The notes beneath the pieces were generated by a model. The model saw only the letters and a list, made by a program, of their open reading frames with translations, did no database searches and was not told the origin of the DNA. A DNA stretch of 64,000 bases, taken from contig JNJQ01000004.1 of assembly GCA_000701725.1 (NCBI GenBank), positions 94,913-158,912 on the forward strand, written 5' to 3'. This document shows, piece after piece, positions 8,949 through 17,267 of this stretch; position 1 is the stretch's first letter, and every line of letters starts with the position of its first letter. The position numbers were made by a program, and so were the translations under genes. Origin of the DNA: Erysipelotrichaceae bacterium NK3D112 (lineage in GTDB: Bacteria > Bacillota_I > Bacilli_A > Erysipelotrichales > Erysipelotrichaceae).

Positions 8949-10015
8949 TCCCTGAGACTGTACCAGTCAATGTAAGCTTTGAATGCCGAAGGAACTGCCA
9001 GCGATGCCAGTTCCTTTTTCGTTACCAGGAACATGGAATCCTTTGCAAAATCAGAAGCGTCCTCAACCATGATTTCATAGGCTTTCATATGCCATTCCTT
9101 ATGGGTGAAGATATGCTTTGAATCGGGAAGGTGGCTGATATGCAAAGGGGAAAGACCGAGCTTTCTGACTTCACTCAGCGCTTCACGCTCATTGAGCTTC
9201 CGGTCAATTCCATAGAATTCATAAAGAGATGCAAGCAGACCGGTATCCGGCCGTTTGTTCATCAGAAAGCGCTGACCGTCGCGGATGACGAGAATGGTCC
9301 TCTGTTCAATTCTGCGCTCTTTGAGTTTTGAGCGGTACGGGATTTCACCGGTGAGATTCTCACTGTGCGCAATACAGGAATCTTTCAGCGGGCACATCCC
9401 GCACGCAGGCTCACCGTTAGGCACACAGATCACTTCGCCAAGCTCCATGAGTGCCTGATTGAAAACGGAAGGGCAGACAATACCTTTTGCCAGAACGGTT
9501 CTGACAATCTCCTCAATCGCCTTTTTTGTTTCGGGATTTCTGATATCCTCTCTGACTGCAAGAACACGGCTGAGCACCCGCATGACATTGCCGTCCACTG
9601 CCGGCAGGGCAAGATCAAAGCAGATCGAACCGATGGCGCCGGCTGTATAAGGTCCGATTCCGGGCAGCTTTTTCAGCTTTGCCTCATCGGCGGGAAAGCT
9701 TCCGTCATATTCATTCATCAATACCGCAGCGCATTTTTTGAGGTTTCTTGCCCGGCTGTAATAGCCAAGACCTTCCCATAAACGCATCAGTCTGTCATCA
9801 TCGCATGAAGCCACATCCGCGATCGAAGGCAGCTCATTCTGAAACCGCGCATAATAGCGCTTGACCGCCTCGATGCGGGTCTGCTGCAGCATGATCTCAC
9901 TCAGCCACACATCATAAGGATTTCCTGTATCACGCCATGGCAGTGATCTTTTGTTTTTCTCATACCATGCACACAGCTGATCTGCCTGTGCATCACTGAT
10001 CTTCTTCGTATTCAT
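8945..10015 (-). CDS. mutY: A/G-specific adenine glycosylase MutY
   Basis: About 356 residues. Removes adenine mispaired with 8-oxoguanine. Visible: the LPWRDTGNPYDVWLSEIMLQQTR opening with catalytic Glu, the HhH motif LPGIGPYTAGAIG, catalytic Asp in VDGNVMRVLSR, and the [4Fe-4S] ligands of CVPNGEPACGMCPLKDSC. A C-terminal NUDIX-like domain (about 225 onward) reads 8-oxoG. The upstream ATG at 10021 lies only three bases after the -10 TATAAT (10025-10030), so the second ATG at 10015 is the more likely start, which would be leaderless. It overlaps the convergent DUF262 gene end. Confidence 0.93.
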   Translation of the reverse strand: MNTKKISDAQADQLCAWYEKNKRSLPWRDTGNPYDVWLSEIMLQQTRIEAVKRYYARFQNELPSIADVASCDDDRLMRLWEGLGYYSRARNLKKCAAVLMNEYDGSFPADEAKLKKLPGIGPYTAGAIGSICFDLALPAVDGNVMRVLSRVLAVREDIRNPETKKAIEEIVRTVLAKGIVCPSVFNQALMELGEVICVPNGEPACGMCPLKDSCIAHSENLTGEIPYRSKLKERRIEQRTILVIRDGQRFLMNKRPDTGLLASLYEFYGIDRKLNEREALSEVRKLGLSPLHISHLPDSKHIFTHKEWHMKAYEIMVEDASDFAKDSMFLVTKKELASLAVPSAFKAYIDWYSLRD

Positions 10016-10024
10016 TTCCATGCG

Positions 10025-10033
10025 ATTATATCA
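10025..10033 (-). promoter_or_regulatory. Extended -10 promoter of mutY
   Basis: Minus strand TGA-TATAAT. The expected start site falls at about 10018, next to ATG 10015, and no ribosome-binding site fits between. Confidence 0.55.
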
Positions 10034-10093
10034 CGGGACACAGCCTCTTCATCTGTGTTTTATTCCTGTGAAGTGTTATAATAACTAAGCGAT

Positions 10094-10164
10094 GCGGCGC
10101 TAATTCAGTGGCAGAATGTCAGCTTCCCAAGCTGAATATGCGGGTTCGATTCCCGTGCGCCGCT
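10094..10164 (+). tRNA. tRNA-Gly (anticodon CCC)
   Basis: Acceptor GCGGCGC / GCGCCGC, anticodon arm TCAGC-TTCCCAA-GCTGA (anticodon CCC), T-arm GCGGG-TTCGATT-CCCGT, discriminator T, CCA not encoded. A -10 TATAAT with a TG extension lies at 10077-10082, and CC followed by an eight-T run gives a simple 3' end. Confidence 0.92.
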
Positions 10165-10205
10165 CCTTTTTTTTCGGAAAGTATCATCACAATCATTGAA
10201 CACTG

Positions 10206-10265
10206 AAAAACCAGCCATAACAGCTGACCTGACGGATTGAATATCAGGTTCCGGTATGGCTGGTT
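10206..10265 (-). terminator. Nested inverted repeat / terminator after the flavodoxin remnant
   Basis: An 11-bp perfect stem AACCAGCCATA / TATGGCTGGTT encloses a second short stem (CCTGA/TCAGG). Read on the minus strand it ends in T5, so it suits the gene remnant upstream of it. Confidence 0.65.
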
Positions 10266-10279
10266 TATGATCTGAATGC

Positions 10280-10630
10280 TTAACGGATGAAATTGGTGAA
10301 AACGGATTTTTCGTAAACCGGCTGCTCAAGACCGCTTTCGAGCGCCTTCTGTTTTGCATGAATGAGGAATGCCATATTGGCTGCGAGTGTGCGCATTGTC
10401 TGCATTCCTTCTTCATCCTGTCTGACCTGCTCGGCATTTGAGCCGTGCACCTGGTTCCAGTATTGTGAGGCAACCACATGCATATTCTCCATCAGGAAAT
10501 ACTGGTTCAGCCGTTCAAAGGCGGCAGTGGATCCGCCTCTGCGGCAGGAGACAATCGATGCACCGAATTTGCCGGCTAACCTTGCTTTCGGAACACTGTA
10601 GAACAGTCTGTCCATGAAGGATGTCAGGCA
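10280..10630 (-). pseudogene. NAD(P)H-dependent FMN reductase/flavodoxin family, N-terminus deleted
   Basis: Only the C-terminal half of a flavodoxin-like FMN reductase remains. The reading LTSFMDRLFYS, then AGKFGASIVSCRRGG, TAAFERLNQYF, and VVASQYWNQVHG are hallmark segments of the small NADPH-dependent FMN reductase group. The N-terminal FMN-phosphate loop is absent. Reading upstream of LTSFMDRLFYS, homology ends within a few codons and a stop codon is reached at 10646-10648. No start or ribosome-binding site precedes it. The terminator is preserved. Remnant of a once intact gene. Confidence 0.75.
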
Positions 10631-10758
10631 GCTTCTTGATTGTTTTCAGCCCATGAGGTTAAAGCTGCGGGAATATACTGTCAGTCATTGATCTGATGGC
10701 GAAAAAATCGGCCAAAACAGAGCAAAATACACTTTGAGAATTTTTTAACTTGTTGTAA

Positions 10759-10788
10759 TATAATGCAGGTATACCAGTATACTGGTAT
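10759..10788 (+). promoter_or_regulatory. gntR-like promoter -10 and palindromic operator
   Basis: TATAAT (10759-10764) is followed by a perfect 18-bp palindrome (10771-10788, halves ATACCAGTA/TACTGGTAT) centred near the expected transcription start. A close relative of this palindrome fills the promoter of the permease gene at 11517-11538. Binding there should make the regulator autoregulated. Confidence 0.75.
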
Positions 10789-10804
10789 GCGGAAGGAGGC
10801 GCCT

Positions 10805-11470
10805 ATGACAACATATCAGCCGCTTGCCGAAAAGGCCTACGATTATATCAGGGAACTGATCACGTCCGGGCAGCTGAACGCGGACGAGTTCTATTCCGAA
10901 ACAAGATTTGCCAAAGAAATCGGCGTCTCGAGAACACCGATGCGGGATGCTCTGATGCGGCTCAGCCAGGACAGATATATTGATATTGTGCCTTCCAAAG
11001 GCTTCCGCCTTCACAGGATGAGTGAAGAGGATATCGTGAACACATTCCAGGTCAGAACGGCGATCGAAGGCTTCTGCGCTCTGTCTCTTTACCGCAGACG
11101 CGGCACGGCCGAAGGGAAGGAGATCCTTTCAAAACTGGAGGAAAGCATCAAAAACATGAAGCAGGCAATCGATGATGACATGCCCCACAGCGTGATCCTG
11201 AAATATGATCTGGGTTTCCACAGGGAAATCGTGAACTTCTCAAAGAACCGGGACATGATCGAGATGATCGCCTCATACAGTCATATGCTGTCGGATATCG
11301 CCGCCAGGAGTTTTGAAAAAGAGGGCAGGCCGCTGGAAGCCTGGCAGGAACATAAAAGCATTTACGACAAAATCACATCAGATAAGGCGGCGGATGAAAG
11401 TGAAATCTACTTCGCTGTCATGCATCATATGGAATCATCCAGGGATATCTGCATCCGGATGCTCGGCTGA
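10805..11470 (+). CDS. GntR family transcriptional regulator, FCD type
   Basis: About 221 residues. The N-terminal winged helix runs from YQPLAEKAYDYIREL through FAKEIGVSRTPMRDALMRLSQD (recognition helix about 33-52). The C-terminal all-helical FCD effector domain has metal-binding Asp/His positions in RTAIEGF, YDLGFHREIVNFS (about 135) and SYSHMLSD. Start 10805 is chosen over 10763 because AAGGAGG lies six bases before it and the operator covers the upstream stretch. It is the local regulator of the following sugar-acid operon; the effector is unknown. Confidence 0.88.
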   Translation: MTTYQPLAEKAYDYIRELITSGQLNADEFYSETRFAKEIGVSRTPMRDALMRLSQDRYIDIVPSKGFRLHRMSEEDIVNTFQVRTAIEGFCALSLYRRRGTAEGKEILSKLEESIKNMKQAIDDDMPHSVILKYDLGFHREIVNFSKNRDMIEMIASYSHMLSDIAARSFEKEGRPLEAWQEHKSIYDKITSDKAADESEIYFAVMHHMESSRDICIRMLG

Positions 11471-11473
11471 ACA

Positions 11474-11498
11474 AAAGGCAAAAAAGTTGCCTTTTTTT
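11474..11498 (+). terminator. Intrinsic terminator after the GntR gene
   Basis: AAAGGCAA / TTGCCTTT stem with a short A-rich loop and a T7 run. It separates the regulator from the operon promoter 12 bases on. Confidence 0.85.
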
Positions 11499-11509
11499 AT
11501 TGTTTCCCC

Positions 11510-11539
11510 TTGACTTGTATACCGGTATACCGGTATACT
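11510..11539 (+). promoter_or_regulatory. Promoter and embedded GntR operator of the sugar-acid operon
   Basis: -35 TTGACT (11510-11515) and -10 TATACT (11534-11539) are 18 bases apart. A perfect 22-bp palindrome (11517-11538), built from three copies of GTATACC-type units, fills the whole spacer. A bound GntR dimer would block polymerase outright; repression relieved by a sugar acid is the expected mode. Confidence 0.85.
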
Positions 11540-11585
11540 GAAATTGAAATTAAGGTGCGCAGCACCAGATAACAGGGAGGTTATC

Positions 11586-12947
11586 ATGAGCAGTACATTT
11601 ACAATCATCGTCTTCCTGGCAGCCATCGCATACCTGATGATTGCCATCGCCAAACTCAAAATCCATCCTTTCTTCGCTATGATCTCCGCGTGCGTCGCTG
11701 TCGGTCTTCTCATGAGACTGCAGCCGACCCAGATCGTTTCCAGCATTACCGGCGGCTTCGGCGGTATCCTGGGAAGTCTCGGCATCGTGTTCGGCCTCGG
11801 CGCTCTGCTTGGTGAAATGCTTTCGGAATCCGGCGCGACTGAAGTTCTGGCTGACTCAGTTTTGAAGATTGCCGGCAAGAAACATTCCTCACTGGCTATG
11901 AACATCATCGGTTTCATTATTTCCATTCCTGTTTATATGGGAACCGCCTATATCATTCTGGATCCGATGAACAAGTCCCTTGCCTATAAGACAAAGAAGA
12001 ACGTCATCGTCTATGCCACTGCTTTATCGATCGGTCTGCTGGTTACACACTGCCTGGTCATCCCGACACCGGGTCCTCTGGCTGTCGCTTCCACACTGGG
12101 CCTGAATGTCGGCTGGTTTATTCTTTACGCATTGATCGTTTCCGTTCCCGCTTCGCTGCTCGGCGGCTGGGTATGGGGCGAATTCCTCGGCAAAAAGTAT
12201 CCGTATGAAGTACCGTGGGGCTTTGATCCGGAACAGGCTGAAAAGAATGAAGCCGCTTCCGATGAAAACAGACCCAGCGCAGGTCTGGCTCTTGCCATGA
12301 TTTTCCTGCCGATCGCGATCATCATGCTCGGCACAATTCTCGGACTCAGCGGCGCTGAAACAACACTCGGCATGATCGGCAACGCCCTCACCGCGAGCTC
12401 CGGCACACTCTCGCTGCTCATTTCTGTTCTTGTATCCATGGTCTGCCTGAAGAAGTATCTCAAGACTCCGTTCGGCAAGATGATCCCCAAGGTCTTCAAT
12501 GAACAGGGCAATATTCTCTTCATCCTCGGCGCCGGCGGTTCCTTCGGTGCCATCGTCACGGCCACAGGCATCGGCGACGTCCTGGTTGCGACACTTTCCA
12601 GCATGAACATCTCCGTCGTTGTTCTCGCATTTGTTCTCTGCATCCTGTTAAGAGCCGCTCTTGGTTCCTCCACAGTCGCACTGCTGACAACAGCCACCAT
12701 CCTCGGCCCGGTTGCCCAGGAAATGGGCGCTAACATGATCCTGCTCGGTCTTGCGATCTGCTGCGGCGCCATCGGTCTCTCACTGCCGACAGACGGCGGC
12801 TTCTGGGAAGTCAAGGAACTTGATAATTTTGATTACAACAAGACAACCATGATCATGACAGTCGGCACCACAATCGCTTCCATCGTCGGCTTCCTTGCCG
12901 TGCTGCTTCTGCAGCTTGGCGCCGGCGCTCTGCCTGGCCTGCATTGA
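11586..12947 (+). CDS. GntP family sugar-acid:H+ symporter
   Basis: A 453-residue polytopic membrane protein of the gluconate permease (GntP) family. Features: a glycine-rich start of the second region, TGGFGGILGSLGIVFGLGALLGEML, the conserved VTHCLVIPTPGPLAVAS motif, and C-terminal ALGSSTVALLTTATI and GLSLPTDGGFWEVKE. The family takes up gluconate, glycerate, tartronate-type or other short hydroxy acids. Start 11586 follows GGGAGG; an upstream in-frame ATG (11544) lies too close to the promoter. First gene of the five-gene operon. A C4 hydroxy acid such as threonate is suggested by the downstream kinase. Confidence 0.9.
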   Translation: MSSTFTIIVFLAAIAYLMIAIAKLKIHPFFAMISACVAVGLLMRLQPTQIVSSITGGFGGILGSLGIVFGLGALLGEMLSESGATEVLADSVLKIAGKKHSSLAMNIIGFIISIPVYMGTAYIILDPMNKSLAYKTKKNVIVYATALSIGLLVTHCLVIPTPGPLAVASTLGLNVGWFILYALIVSVPASLLGGWVWGEFLGKKYPYEVPWGFDPEQAEKNEAASDENRPSAGLALAMIFLPIAIIMLGTILGLSGAETTLGMIGNALTASSGTLSLLISVLVSMVCLKKYLKTPFGKMIPKVFNEQGNILFILGAGGSFGAIVTATGIGDVLVATLSSMNISVVVLAFVLCILLRAALGSSTVALLTTATILGPVAQEMGANMILLGLAICCGAIGLSLPTDGGFWEVKELDNFDYNKTTMIMTVGTTIASIVGFLAVLLLQLGAGALPGLH

Positions 12948-12965
12948 TCAGAGACTGGTGACTGT

Positions 12966-13787
12966 ATGAATTACACGGTAAATAACATTCAGATCCGCTG
13001 GGTCAATGACGCCTGCTATGAACTGAAGCTTCCAAATGGGAAGGGGATCCTGGTCGATCCGTTTGTCAATCACAGCACCAATAGACAGCTTGCCAATGAG
13101 GATATTGAAGGGGCGCACTACATGCTGGTGTCCCACACCCATTTCGATCACACGATGGATATCGGCGAACTGTCTGAAAAGTTCGATTCCGAAATCTTCG
13201 TCGGCAGGGAATCCGCCCTGTGTCTGGCGGAAACCTTCGATATTCCCTCATACAGAATCACGCCGGTTTATCCGAACGAAACATATTATACGGATGACTT
13301 CAGGCTCGACACATTCTGGGCAAAGCACATCAAACTCGGCACCTTCGACAAACCTTCCGCAATCAAAGAGGGCGCCCCGTTCAAAGCAGCCGGTGTTCCC
13401 GAGGATCAGCTGCCGCTGAACCTGCACGGGTCCTATGAGTATTCCAATTTCATCATCACATTGAAAAACGGCTTCCGGATCATGGTCTGGGGCGGAGGCG
13501 TTACCACTGACGCTCTGGAAAGGGTGAAGAAATACGATGTGGATGCGGCTATTGTCCAGTTCCCGAGAAATACCCCGGATCAGATTGTCCGCATGTGCAA
13601 TGCCATCCATCCCCAGCTGGTCTTCCCTCATCATCATGAAGTGTTCGAAGAAATCATGAATATGGATATGAATGACGCGATCAGACAGGTTCAGGAAGGT
13701 GTCGCTGAAACAAATCCGTATACCACAATCGTCAATCCGGTCAAAGGAAAGTGGTATCAGATTTCAACCAGTGCAGTTCTTCTTTAA
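12966..13787 (+). CDS. UlaG-like metallo-beta-lactamase fold hydrolase
   Basis: 273 residues of the metallo-beta-lactamase superfamily. The metal motif is SHTHFDHTMD (about 57). The compact form with a late WGGGVTTDALERVKKYDVDAAIVQFPRN and FPHHHEVFEE resembles the COG2220 (UlaG/YtnP-like) group, whose best-known member opens L-ascorbate-6-phosphate lactone. In this operon a lactone of a sugar acid is a reasonable substrate, but this is inference. AUG 12966 lies 19 bases after the permease stop. Confidence 0.7.
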   Translation: MNYTVNNIQIRWVNDACYELKLPNGKGILVDPFVNHSTNRQLANEDIEGAHYMLVSHTHFDHTMDIGELSEKFDSEIFVGRESALCLAETFDIPSYRITPVYPNETYYTDDFRLDTFWAKHIKLGTFDKPSAIKEGAPFKAAGVPEDQLPLNLHGSYEYSNFIITLKNGFRIMVWGGGVTTDALERVKKYDVDAAIVQFPRNTPDQIVRMCNAIHPQLVFPHHHEVFEEIMNMDMNDAIRQVQEGVAETNPYTTIVNPVKGKWYQISTSAVLL

Positions 13788-13796
13788 GGAGGAAAT

Positions 13797-14711
13797 ATGA
13801 GATTTATCGATCAGAAACGCATTCCGGTTCCCGCGGACACAGAAGGAATCGAAAGAAAGTATCTTGATCTGCAGTACGCCGAAGGCAGCGAGCGCAGAAA
13901 GCTCGACATCTATCTGCCTGATGAAGGCGACGGACCGTTCCCGGTTCTTGTGGATATCCATGGCGGCGGCTGGTACTTCGGATACAAGTCGGAGCACAAG
14001 CTTAATCCGGCCCTGCATATGAGAAACCATGGCTATGCCATCGTTTCGGTTGGCTATTCCTTAAGCTGGATGGAAAAACTGCCGGTCCAGGTTTACGAGG
14101 TCAAGGCTGCGATCCGCTTCCTGCGTAAGCACGCTGAAGAGTATAAGCTTGATCCCGACAGATTCGCCATCTGGGGCGAAAGCAGCGGCTCCCATTACGC
14201 TTCCCTTGTCGCAACAAGCGCGGCGGCCGGCCAACTGGAAGATCTTCCGTTCGGCATTCAGGATGAAAAAGATACCGTGGATGCCTGCATCGGCTGGTTC
14301 ACACCGACCAACCTCGGCAATATCGCCGATCAGCTCTATGCCTGCGGCCAGACTAATCCGAGATCAGACAATGAGGCGCCCGACAGCCCGCCGGCAATCG
14401 TCATGGGACATGTGCCTAATGACAACCCCGAGAGAGTGAAGATGATGGACCCGAACACATACGTCTGCGCAGAGTGTCCGCCGTTTATCCTCTATCATGG
14501 CGACAATGACAATGTCGTGCCGTATATGAGCTCACTGGTTCTTGCCTATAACCTGATCCGGGCGATCGGCGAAGACAAAGTCTTCTTCCATCTTGTCAGG
14601 GAAGCCGGACATCATATGAAATTCTTTGACAATGAGAAGACCTATGGCGAAATCCTGGAATTCCTGGATAAATTCGTCAAAAATAAAAAACAGATAAAGC
14701 AGGAGATTTAA
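13797..14711 (+). CDS. Alpha/beta hydrolase, acetyl esterase-like
   Basis: 304-residue alpha/beta hydrolase of the carboxylesterase/hormone-sensitive-lipase type. Oxyanion-hole motif DIHGGGWYFG (about 47), nucleophile elbow GESSGSHYA (Ser near 130), acid in YHGDNDNVVP (about 235) and the His of REAGHHMKFF (about 268). No signal peptide, so cytosolic. AAGGAGG lies six bases before ATG 13797, and the gene is nine bases after the MBL gene. In context it would release a sugar acid from an ester or lactone taken up by the GntP permease. Exact substrate unknown. Confidence 0.8.
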   Translation: MRFIDQKRIPVPADTEGIERKYLDLQYAEGSERRKLDIYLPDEGDGPFPVLVDIHGGGWYFGYKSEHKLNPALHMRNHGYAIVSVGYSLSWMEKLPVQVYEVKAAIRFLRKHAEEYKLDPDRFAIWGESSGSHYASLVATSAAAGQLEDLPFGIQDEKDTVDACIGWFTPTNLGNIADQLYACGQTNPRSDNEAPDSPPAIVMGHVPNDNPERVKMMDPNTYVCAECPPFILYHGDNDNVVPYMSSLVLAYNLIRAIGEDKVFFHLVREAGHHMKFFDNEKTYGEILEFLDKFVKNKKQIKQEI

Positions 14712-14715
14712 CATT

Positions 14716-15612
14716 ATGGAAAAAGTTGGATTTATCGGACTTGGCATCATGGGAAGACCCATGGCGCATAACCTTGTTAAAGCAGGCGTTGACCTGATGG
14801 TCTGCGACCTGAATCAGGACGCGGTCAATGAGCTCGTGGCAGCCGGCGCGAAAGCGGGCTCCTACAGTGAAATCGGTGCAGCCTGTGATGTGATTATGAC
14901 AATTCTTCCCAATGGACCGATTGTCCAGTCAGTTCTTTTCGGTGAAAACGGCGTCGCTTCAGCGATCCGTGAAGGCAGCCTGGTCTGCGATCTGTCCAGT
15001 GTCACCCAGACTGAAAGCAGGACATGTTATGAAAAACTGAAGGAAAAGGGCGTCGGCTTTGTGGATGCGCCTGTTTCCGGCGGTGAGCCCGGCGCGATTG
15101 CAGGAACACTGGCGATCATGTGCGGCGGCGATGAGGCCGACTATAACAGAATGGTTCCTTATTTCGAAATTCTCGGCAGCAGTTCGCTGCTGATCGGTCC
15201 CAGCGGTTCCGGGTCCATTACAAAGCTTGCCAACCAGGTTATCGTCAACCTGAATATCTGCGCGGTCTCTGAAGCGCTTGTCTTAGCGACAAAAGCGGGA
15301 GCGGATCCGATGAAGGTTTACAAGGCAATCCGCGGCGGACTTGCGGGTTCGGCAGTCCTGGACGCCAAAGCACCGCTCATGTGCGCGAGAAACTTTGTCC
15401 CGGGCGGAAAAATCTCCATCAACCACAAAGACATCAAGAACGTTCTGGCGACTGCCCATGCCCTGGATGTTCCGGTTCCTTTCACAGCCCAGCTGTTTGA
15501 AGTCCAGCAGGCACTCAAAGCCCATGGCCACTTCAACGACGATCATGGCGGATATGTGCAGTACTTTGAAGCGCTTGCCGGCGTCGAAGTCAAAAGCGAC
15601 ATCAAGGAGTAA
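14716..15612 (+). CDS. NAD(P)-dependent hydroxyacid dehydrogenase (LtnD/GarR-like)
   Basis: 298 residues of the 3-hydroxyisobutyrate dehydrogenase family. N-terminal dinucleotide fold GFIGLGIMGRPMA, the substrate-loop signature DAPVSGGEPGAIAGTLA (about 117) and the catalytic Lys in KLANQVIVNLN (about 173). The family includes tartronate semialdehyde reductase and L-threonate dehydrogenase. The adjacent DUF1537 kinase favours the threonate/erythronate (LtnD) role: oxidation to 2-oxo-tetronate. Start follows AGGAG closely and is three bases after the esterase stop. Confidence 0.85.
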   Translation: MEKVGFIGLGIMGRPMAHNLVKAGVDLMVCDLNQDAVNELVAAGAKAGSYSEIGAACDVIMTILPNGPIVQSVLFGENGVASAIREGSLVCDLSSVTQTESRTCYEKLKEKGVGFVDAPVSGGEPGAIAGTLAIMCGGDEADYNRMVPYFEILGSSSLLIGPSGSGSITKLANQVIVNLNICAVSEALVLATKAGADPMKVYKAIRGGLAGSAVLDAKAPLMCARNFVPGGKISINHKDIKNVLATAHALDVPVPFTAQLFEVQQALKAHGHFNDDHGGYVQYFEALAGVEVKSDIKE

Positions 15613-15615
15613 CCC

Positions 15616-17040
15616 ATGAGCCTTTCAGCAGAGATTCTCAATACATTCCCGGCAGTGGATGAAAAAGAACTGGACACTCTTCTGGCAGAGGAAATCAGAC
15701 AGAATGATCAGAAGATCGTTGTTCTGGATGACGATCCCACCGGTGTGCAGACCGTTCATGACATCTCGGTTTACACTGACTGGTCCCTTGACAGCATCCG
15801 CCAGGGATTCAAAGAAGAAAACAAAGTCTTCTATATTCTTACCAACAGCCGCGGCATGACTGTCGCTGAGACAACGAAGGCTCATACCGACATTGCAAAG
15901 CGGATCGCAGCGGTTTCAAAGGAGACCGGCATTGACTACATGATCATGAGCCGTTCCGACTCGACACTGCGCGGTCACTATCCGCTTGAGCCGCAGCTGC
16001 TCAGAGACGGTATGGAAGCCGATGGCCATAAGATCGACGGCGAGGTCATGTGTCCTTTCTTCAAGGAAGGCGGCCGCTTCACCATCGGCAATATCCATTA
16101 TGTAAAGCAGGGCGATGAACTGGTTCCTGCGGCGGAAACAGAATTCGCCAAAGACCGTACCTTCGGCTACAGCCATTCCGCACTGCCTGAATACATCGAA
16201 GAAAAAACAAAAGGCGCCTACAAAGCTGAGAGTGTCACATGTATCAGTCTTGAAGACCTGAGAAGTCAGAACTATGAAAAGATCACTGCCCAGCTGGCGG
16301 CTGTCAGTGACTTCAACAAGATTGTTGTCAACGCTGTCGATTACTGTGATATCAAAGTTTTCTCCATCGCTCTTTACAGGGCAATGAAGCAGGGAAAGCA
16401 CTACATGTTCAGAACCGCGGCCGGTCTTGTCAAAGTCATGGGAGGCATTTCTGACCAGCCTCTTCTGACAAGAAATGACATGGTCACTCTGAACAGCAGC
16501 TATGGCGGCGTGGTCGTCGTCGGTTCCCATACAGCCAAAACAACAGCCCAGCTCAATGAACTGCTCAAGCTCGACTGTGTTGTCCCTGTTGAATTCAATT
16601 CCAACCTTGTGCTTGAGGGTGATGAAGCCTTCTGGAATGAAGTCGACCGCTGTGTCAAAGCGGAGGAGGAAATCATCCGCAGCGGCAAAACCGCAGTCTG
16701 CTTCACCTGCCGTAAACTCCTGACAGTGGAAAACGACACGAAGGAATCCGCACTGATCAGATCAGTCAGAATTTCAGACGGCGTTCAGAGCCTGGTCGGC
16801 AGGCTGTCCATTACACCGGCGTTCGTCATTGCCAAGGGCGGTATCACATCTTCCGATGTTGGCACCAAGGCACTGGCAGTCAGACGTGCCAATGTCCTGG
16901 GACAGATCCAGCCCGGCATTCCGGTCTGGCAGACAGGTGAAGAATCCCGCTTCCCGAAAACACCTTATGTCATCTTCCCGGGCAATACCGGCGATGAGAC
17001 AACATTGAGAAAATCAGTCGAAATCTTAATGGCTGAGTAA
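15616..17040 (+). CDS. Four-carbon acid sugar kinase family protein (DUF1537, OtnK-like)
   Basis: 474 residues, full length for the family. N-terminal nucleotide-fold domain with LDDDPTGVQTVHD (about 38) and SRSDSTLRGHYPLE (about 115). C-terminal domain with VVGSHTAKTT (about 300), AKGGITSSDVGTKAL (about 410) and the terminal PGNTGDETTL. OtnK/DtnK enzymes phosphorylate 2-oxo-tetronate or 3-oxo-tetronate with ATP. It is the last gene of the GntR operon, three bases after the dehydrogenase. The partner aldolase/decarboxylase (OtnC-like) is not in the operon. Confidence 0.88.
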   Translation: MSLSAEILNTFPAVDEKELDTLLAEEIRQNDQKIVVLDDDPTGVQTVHDISVYTDWSLDSIRQGFKEENKVFYILTNSRGMTVAETTKAHTDIAKRIAAVSKETGIDYMIMSRSDSTLRGHYPLEPQLLRDGMEADGHKIDGEVMCPFFKEGGRFTIGNIHYVKQGDELVPAAETEFAKDRTFGYSHSALPEYIEEKTKGAYKAESVTCISLEDLRSQNYEKITAQLAAVSDFNKIVVNAVDYCDIKVFSIALYRAMKQGKHYMFRTAAGLVKVMGGISDQPLLTRNDMVTLNSSYGGVVVVGSHTAKTTAQLNELLKLDCVVPVEFNSNLVLEGDEAFWNEVDRCVKAEEEIIRSGKTAVCFTCRKLLTVENDTKESALIRSVRISDGVQSLVGRLSITPAFVIAKGGITSSDVGTKALAVRRANVLGQIQPGIPVWQTGEESRFPKTPYVIFPGNTGDETTLRKSVEILMAE

Positions 17041-17063
17041 TCTCTGAAATAATCTCCTCATTC

Positions 17064-17100
17064 AAAAGACAGGTTCAAGAAATTGAGCCTGTCTTTTAAA
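17064..17100 (+). terminator. Intrinsic terminator of the sugar-acid operon
   Basis: A long stem, AAAAGACAGG paired with CCTGTCTTTT and extended by TCA/TGA, around AGAAAT. The A/T flanks make it usable in both directions. Confidence 0.8.
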
Positions 17101-17111
17101 TGGGCTTTTGT

Positions 17112-17183
17112 TCAGCCACCCAGGATCTCTGTGTAGAAATGAATCATTTCGTCCATCCTGTCCGTAAACAGGGCAATGTGCAT
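17112..17183 (-). pseudogene. VOC/glyoxalase family remnant (N-terminal 23 codons)
   Basis: On the minus strand ATG 17183 opens MHIALFTDRMDEMIHFYTE followed by ILGG, the characteristic first strand and helix of vicinal-oxygen-chelate (glyoxalase) proteins with the metal-binding His. The frame then hits TGA. A -10 TATACT and GAGGAG lie upstream on the same strand (about 17205-17230), so promoter and translation start survive while the body of the gene is lost. No continuation is seen in the next 70 bases. Confidence 0.55.
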
Positions 17184-17267
17184 GATACTTTCAAACAGGA
17201 TAGTTGTTTTTTTCTCCTCTGGCTCAGTATAGCATGATCCTGCACCCTTTTATCTCATACAGAGGCG

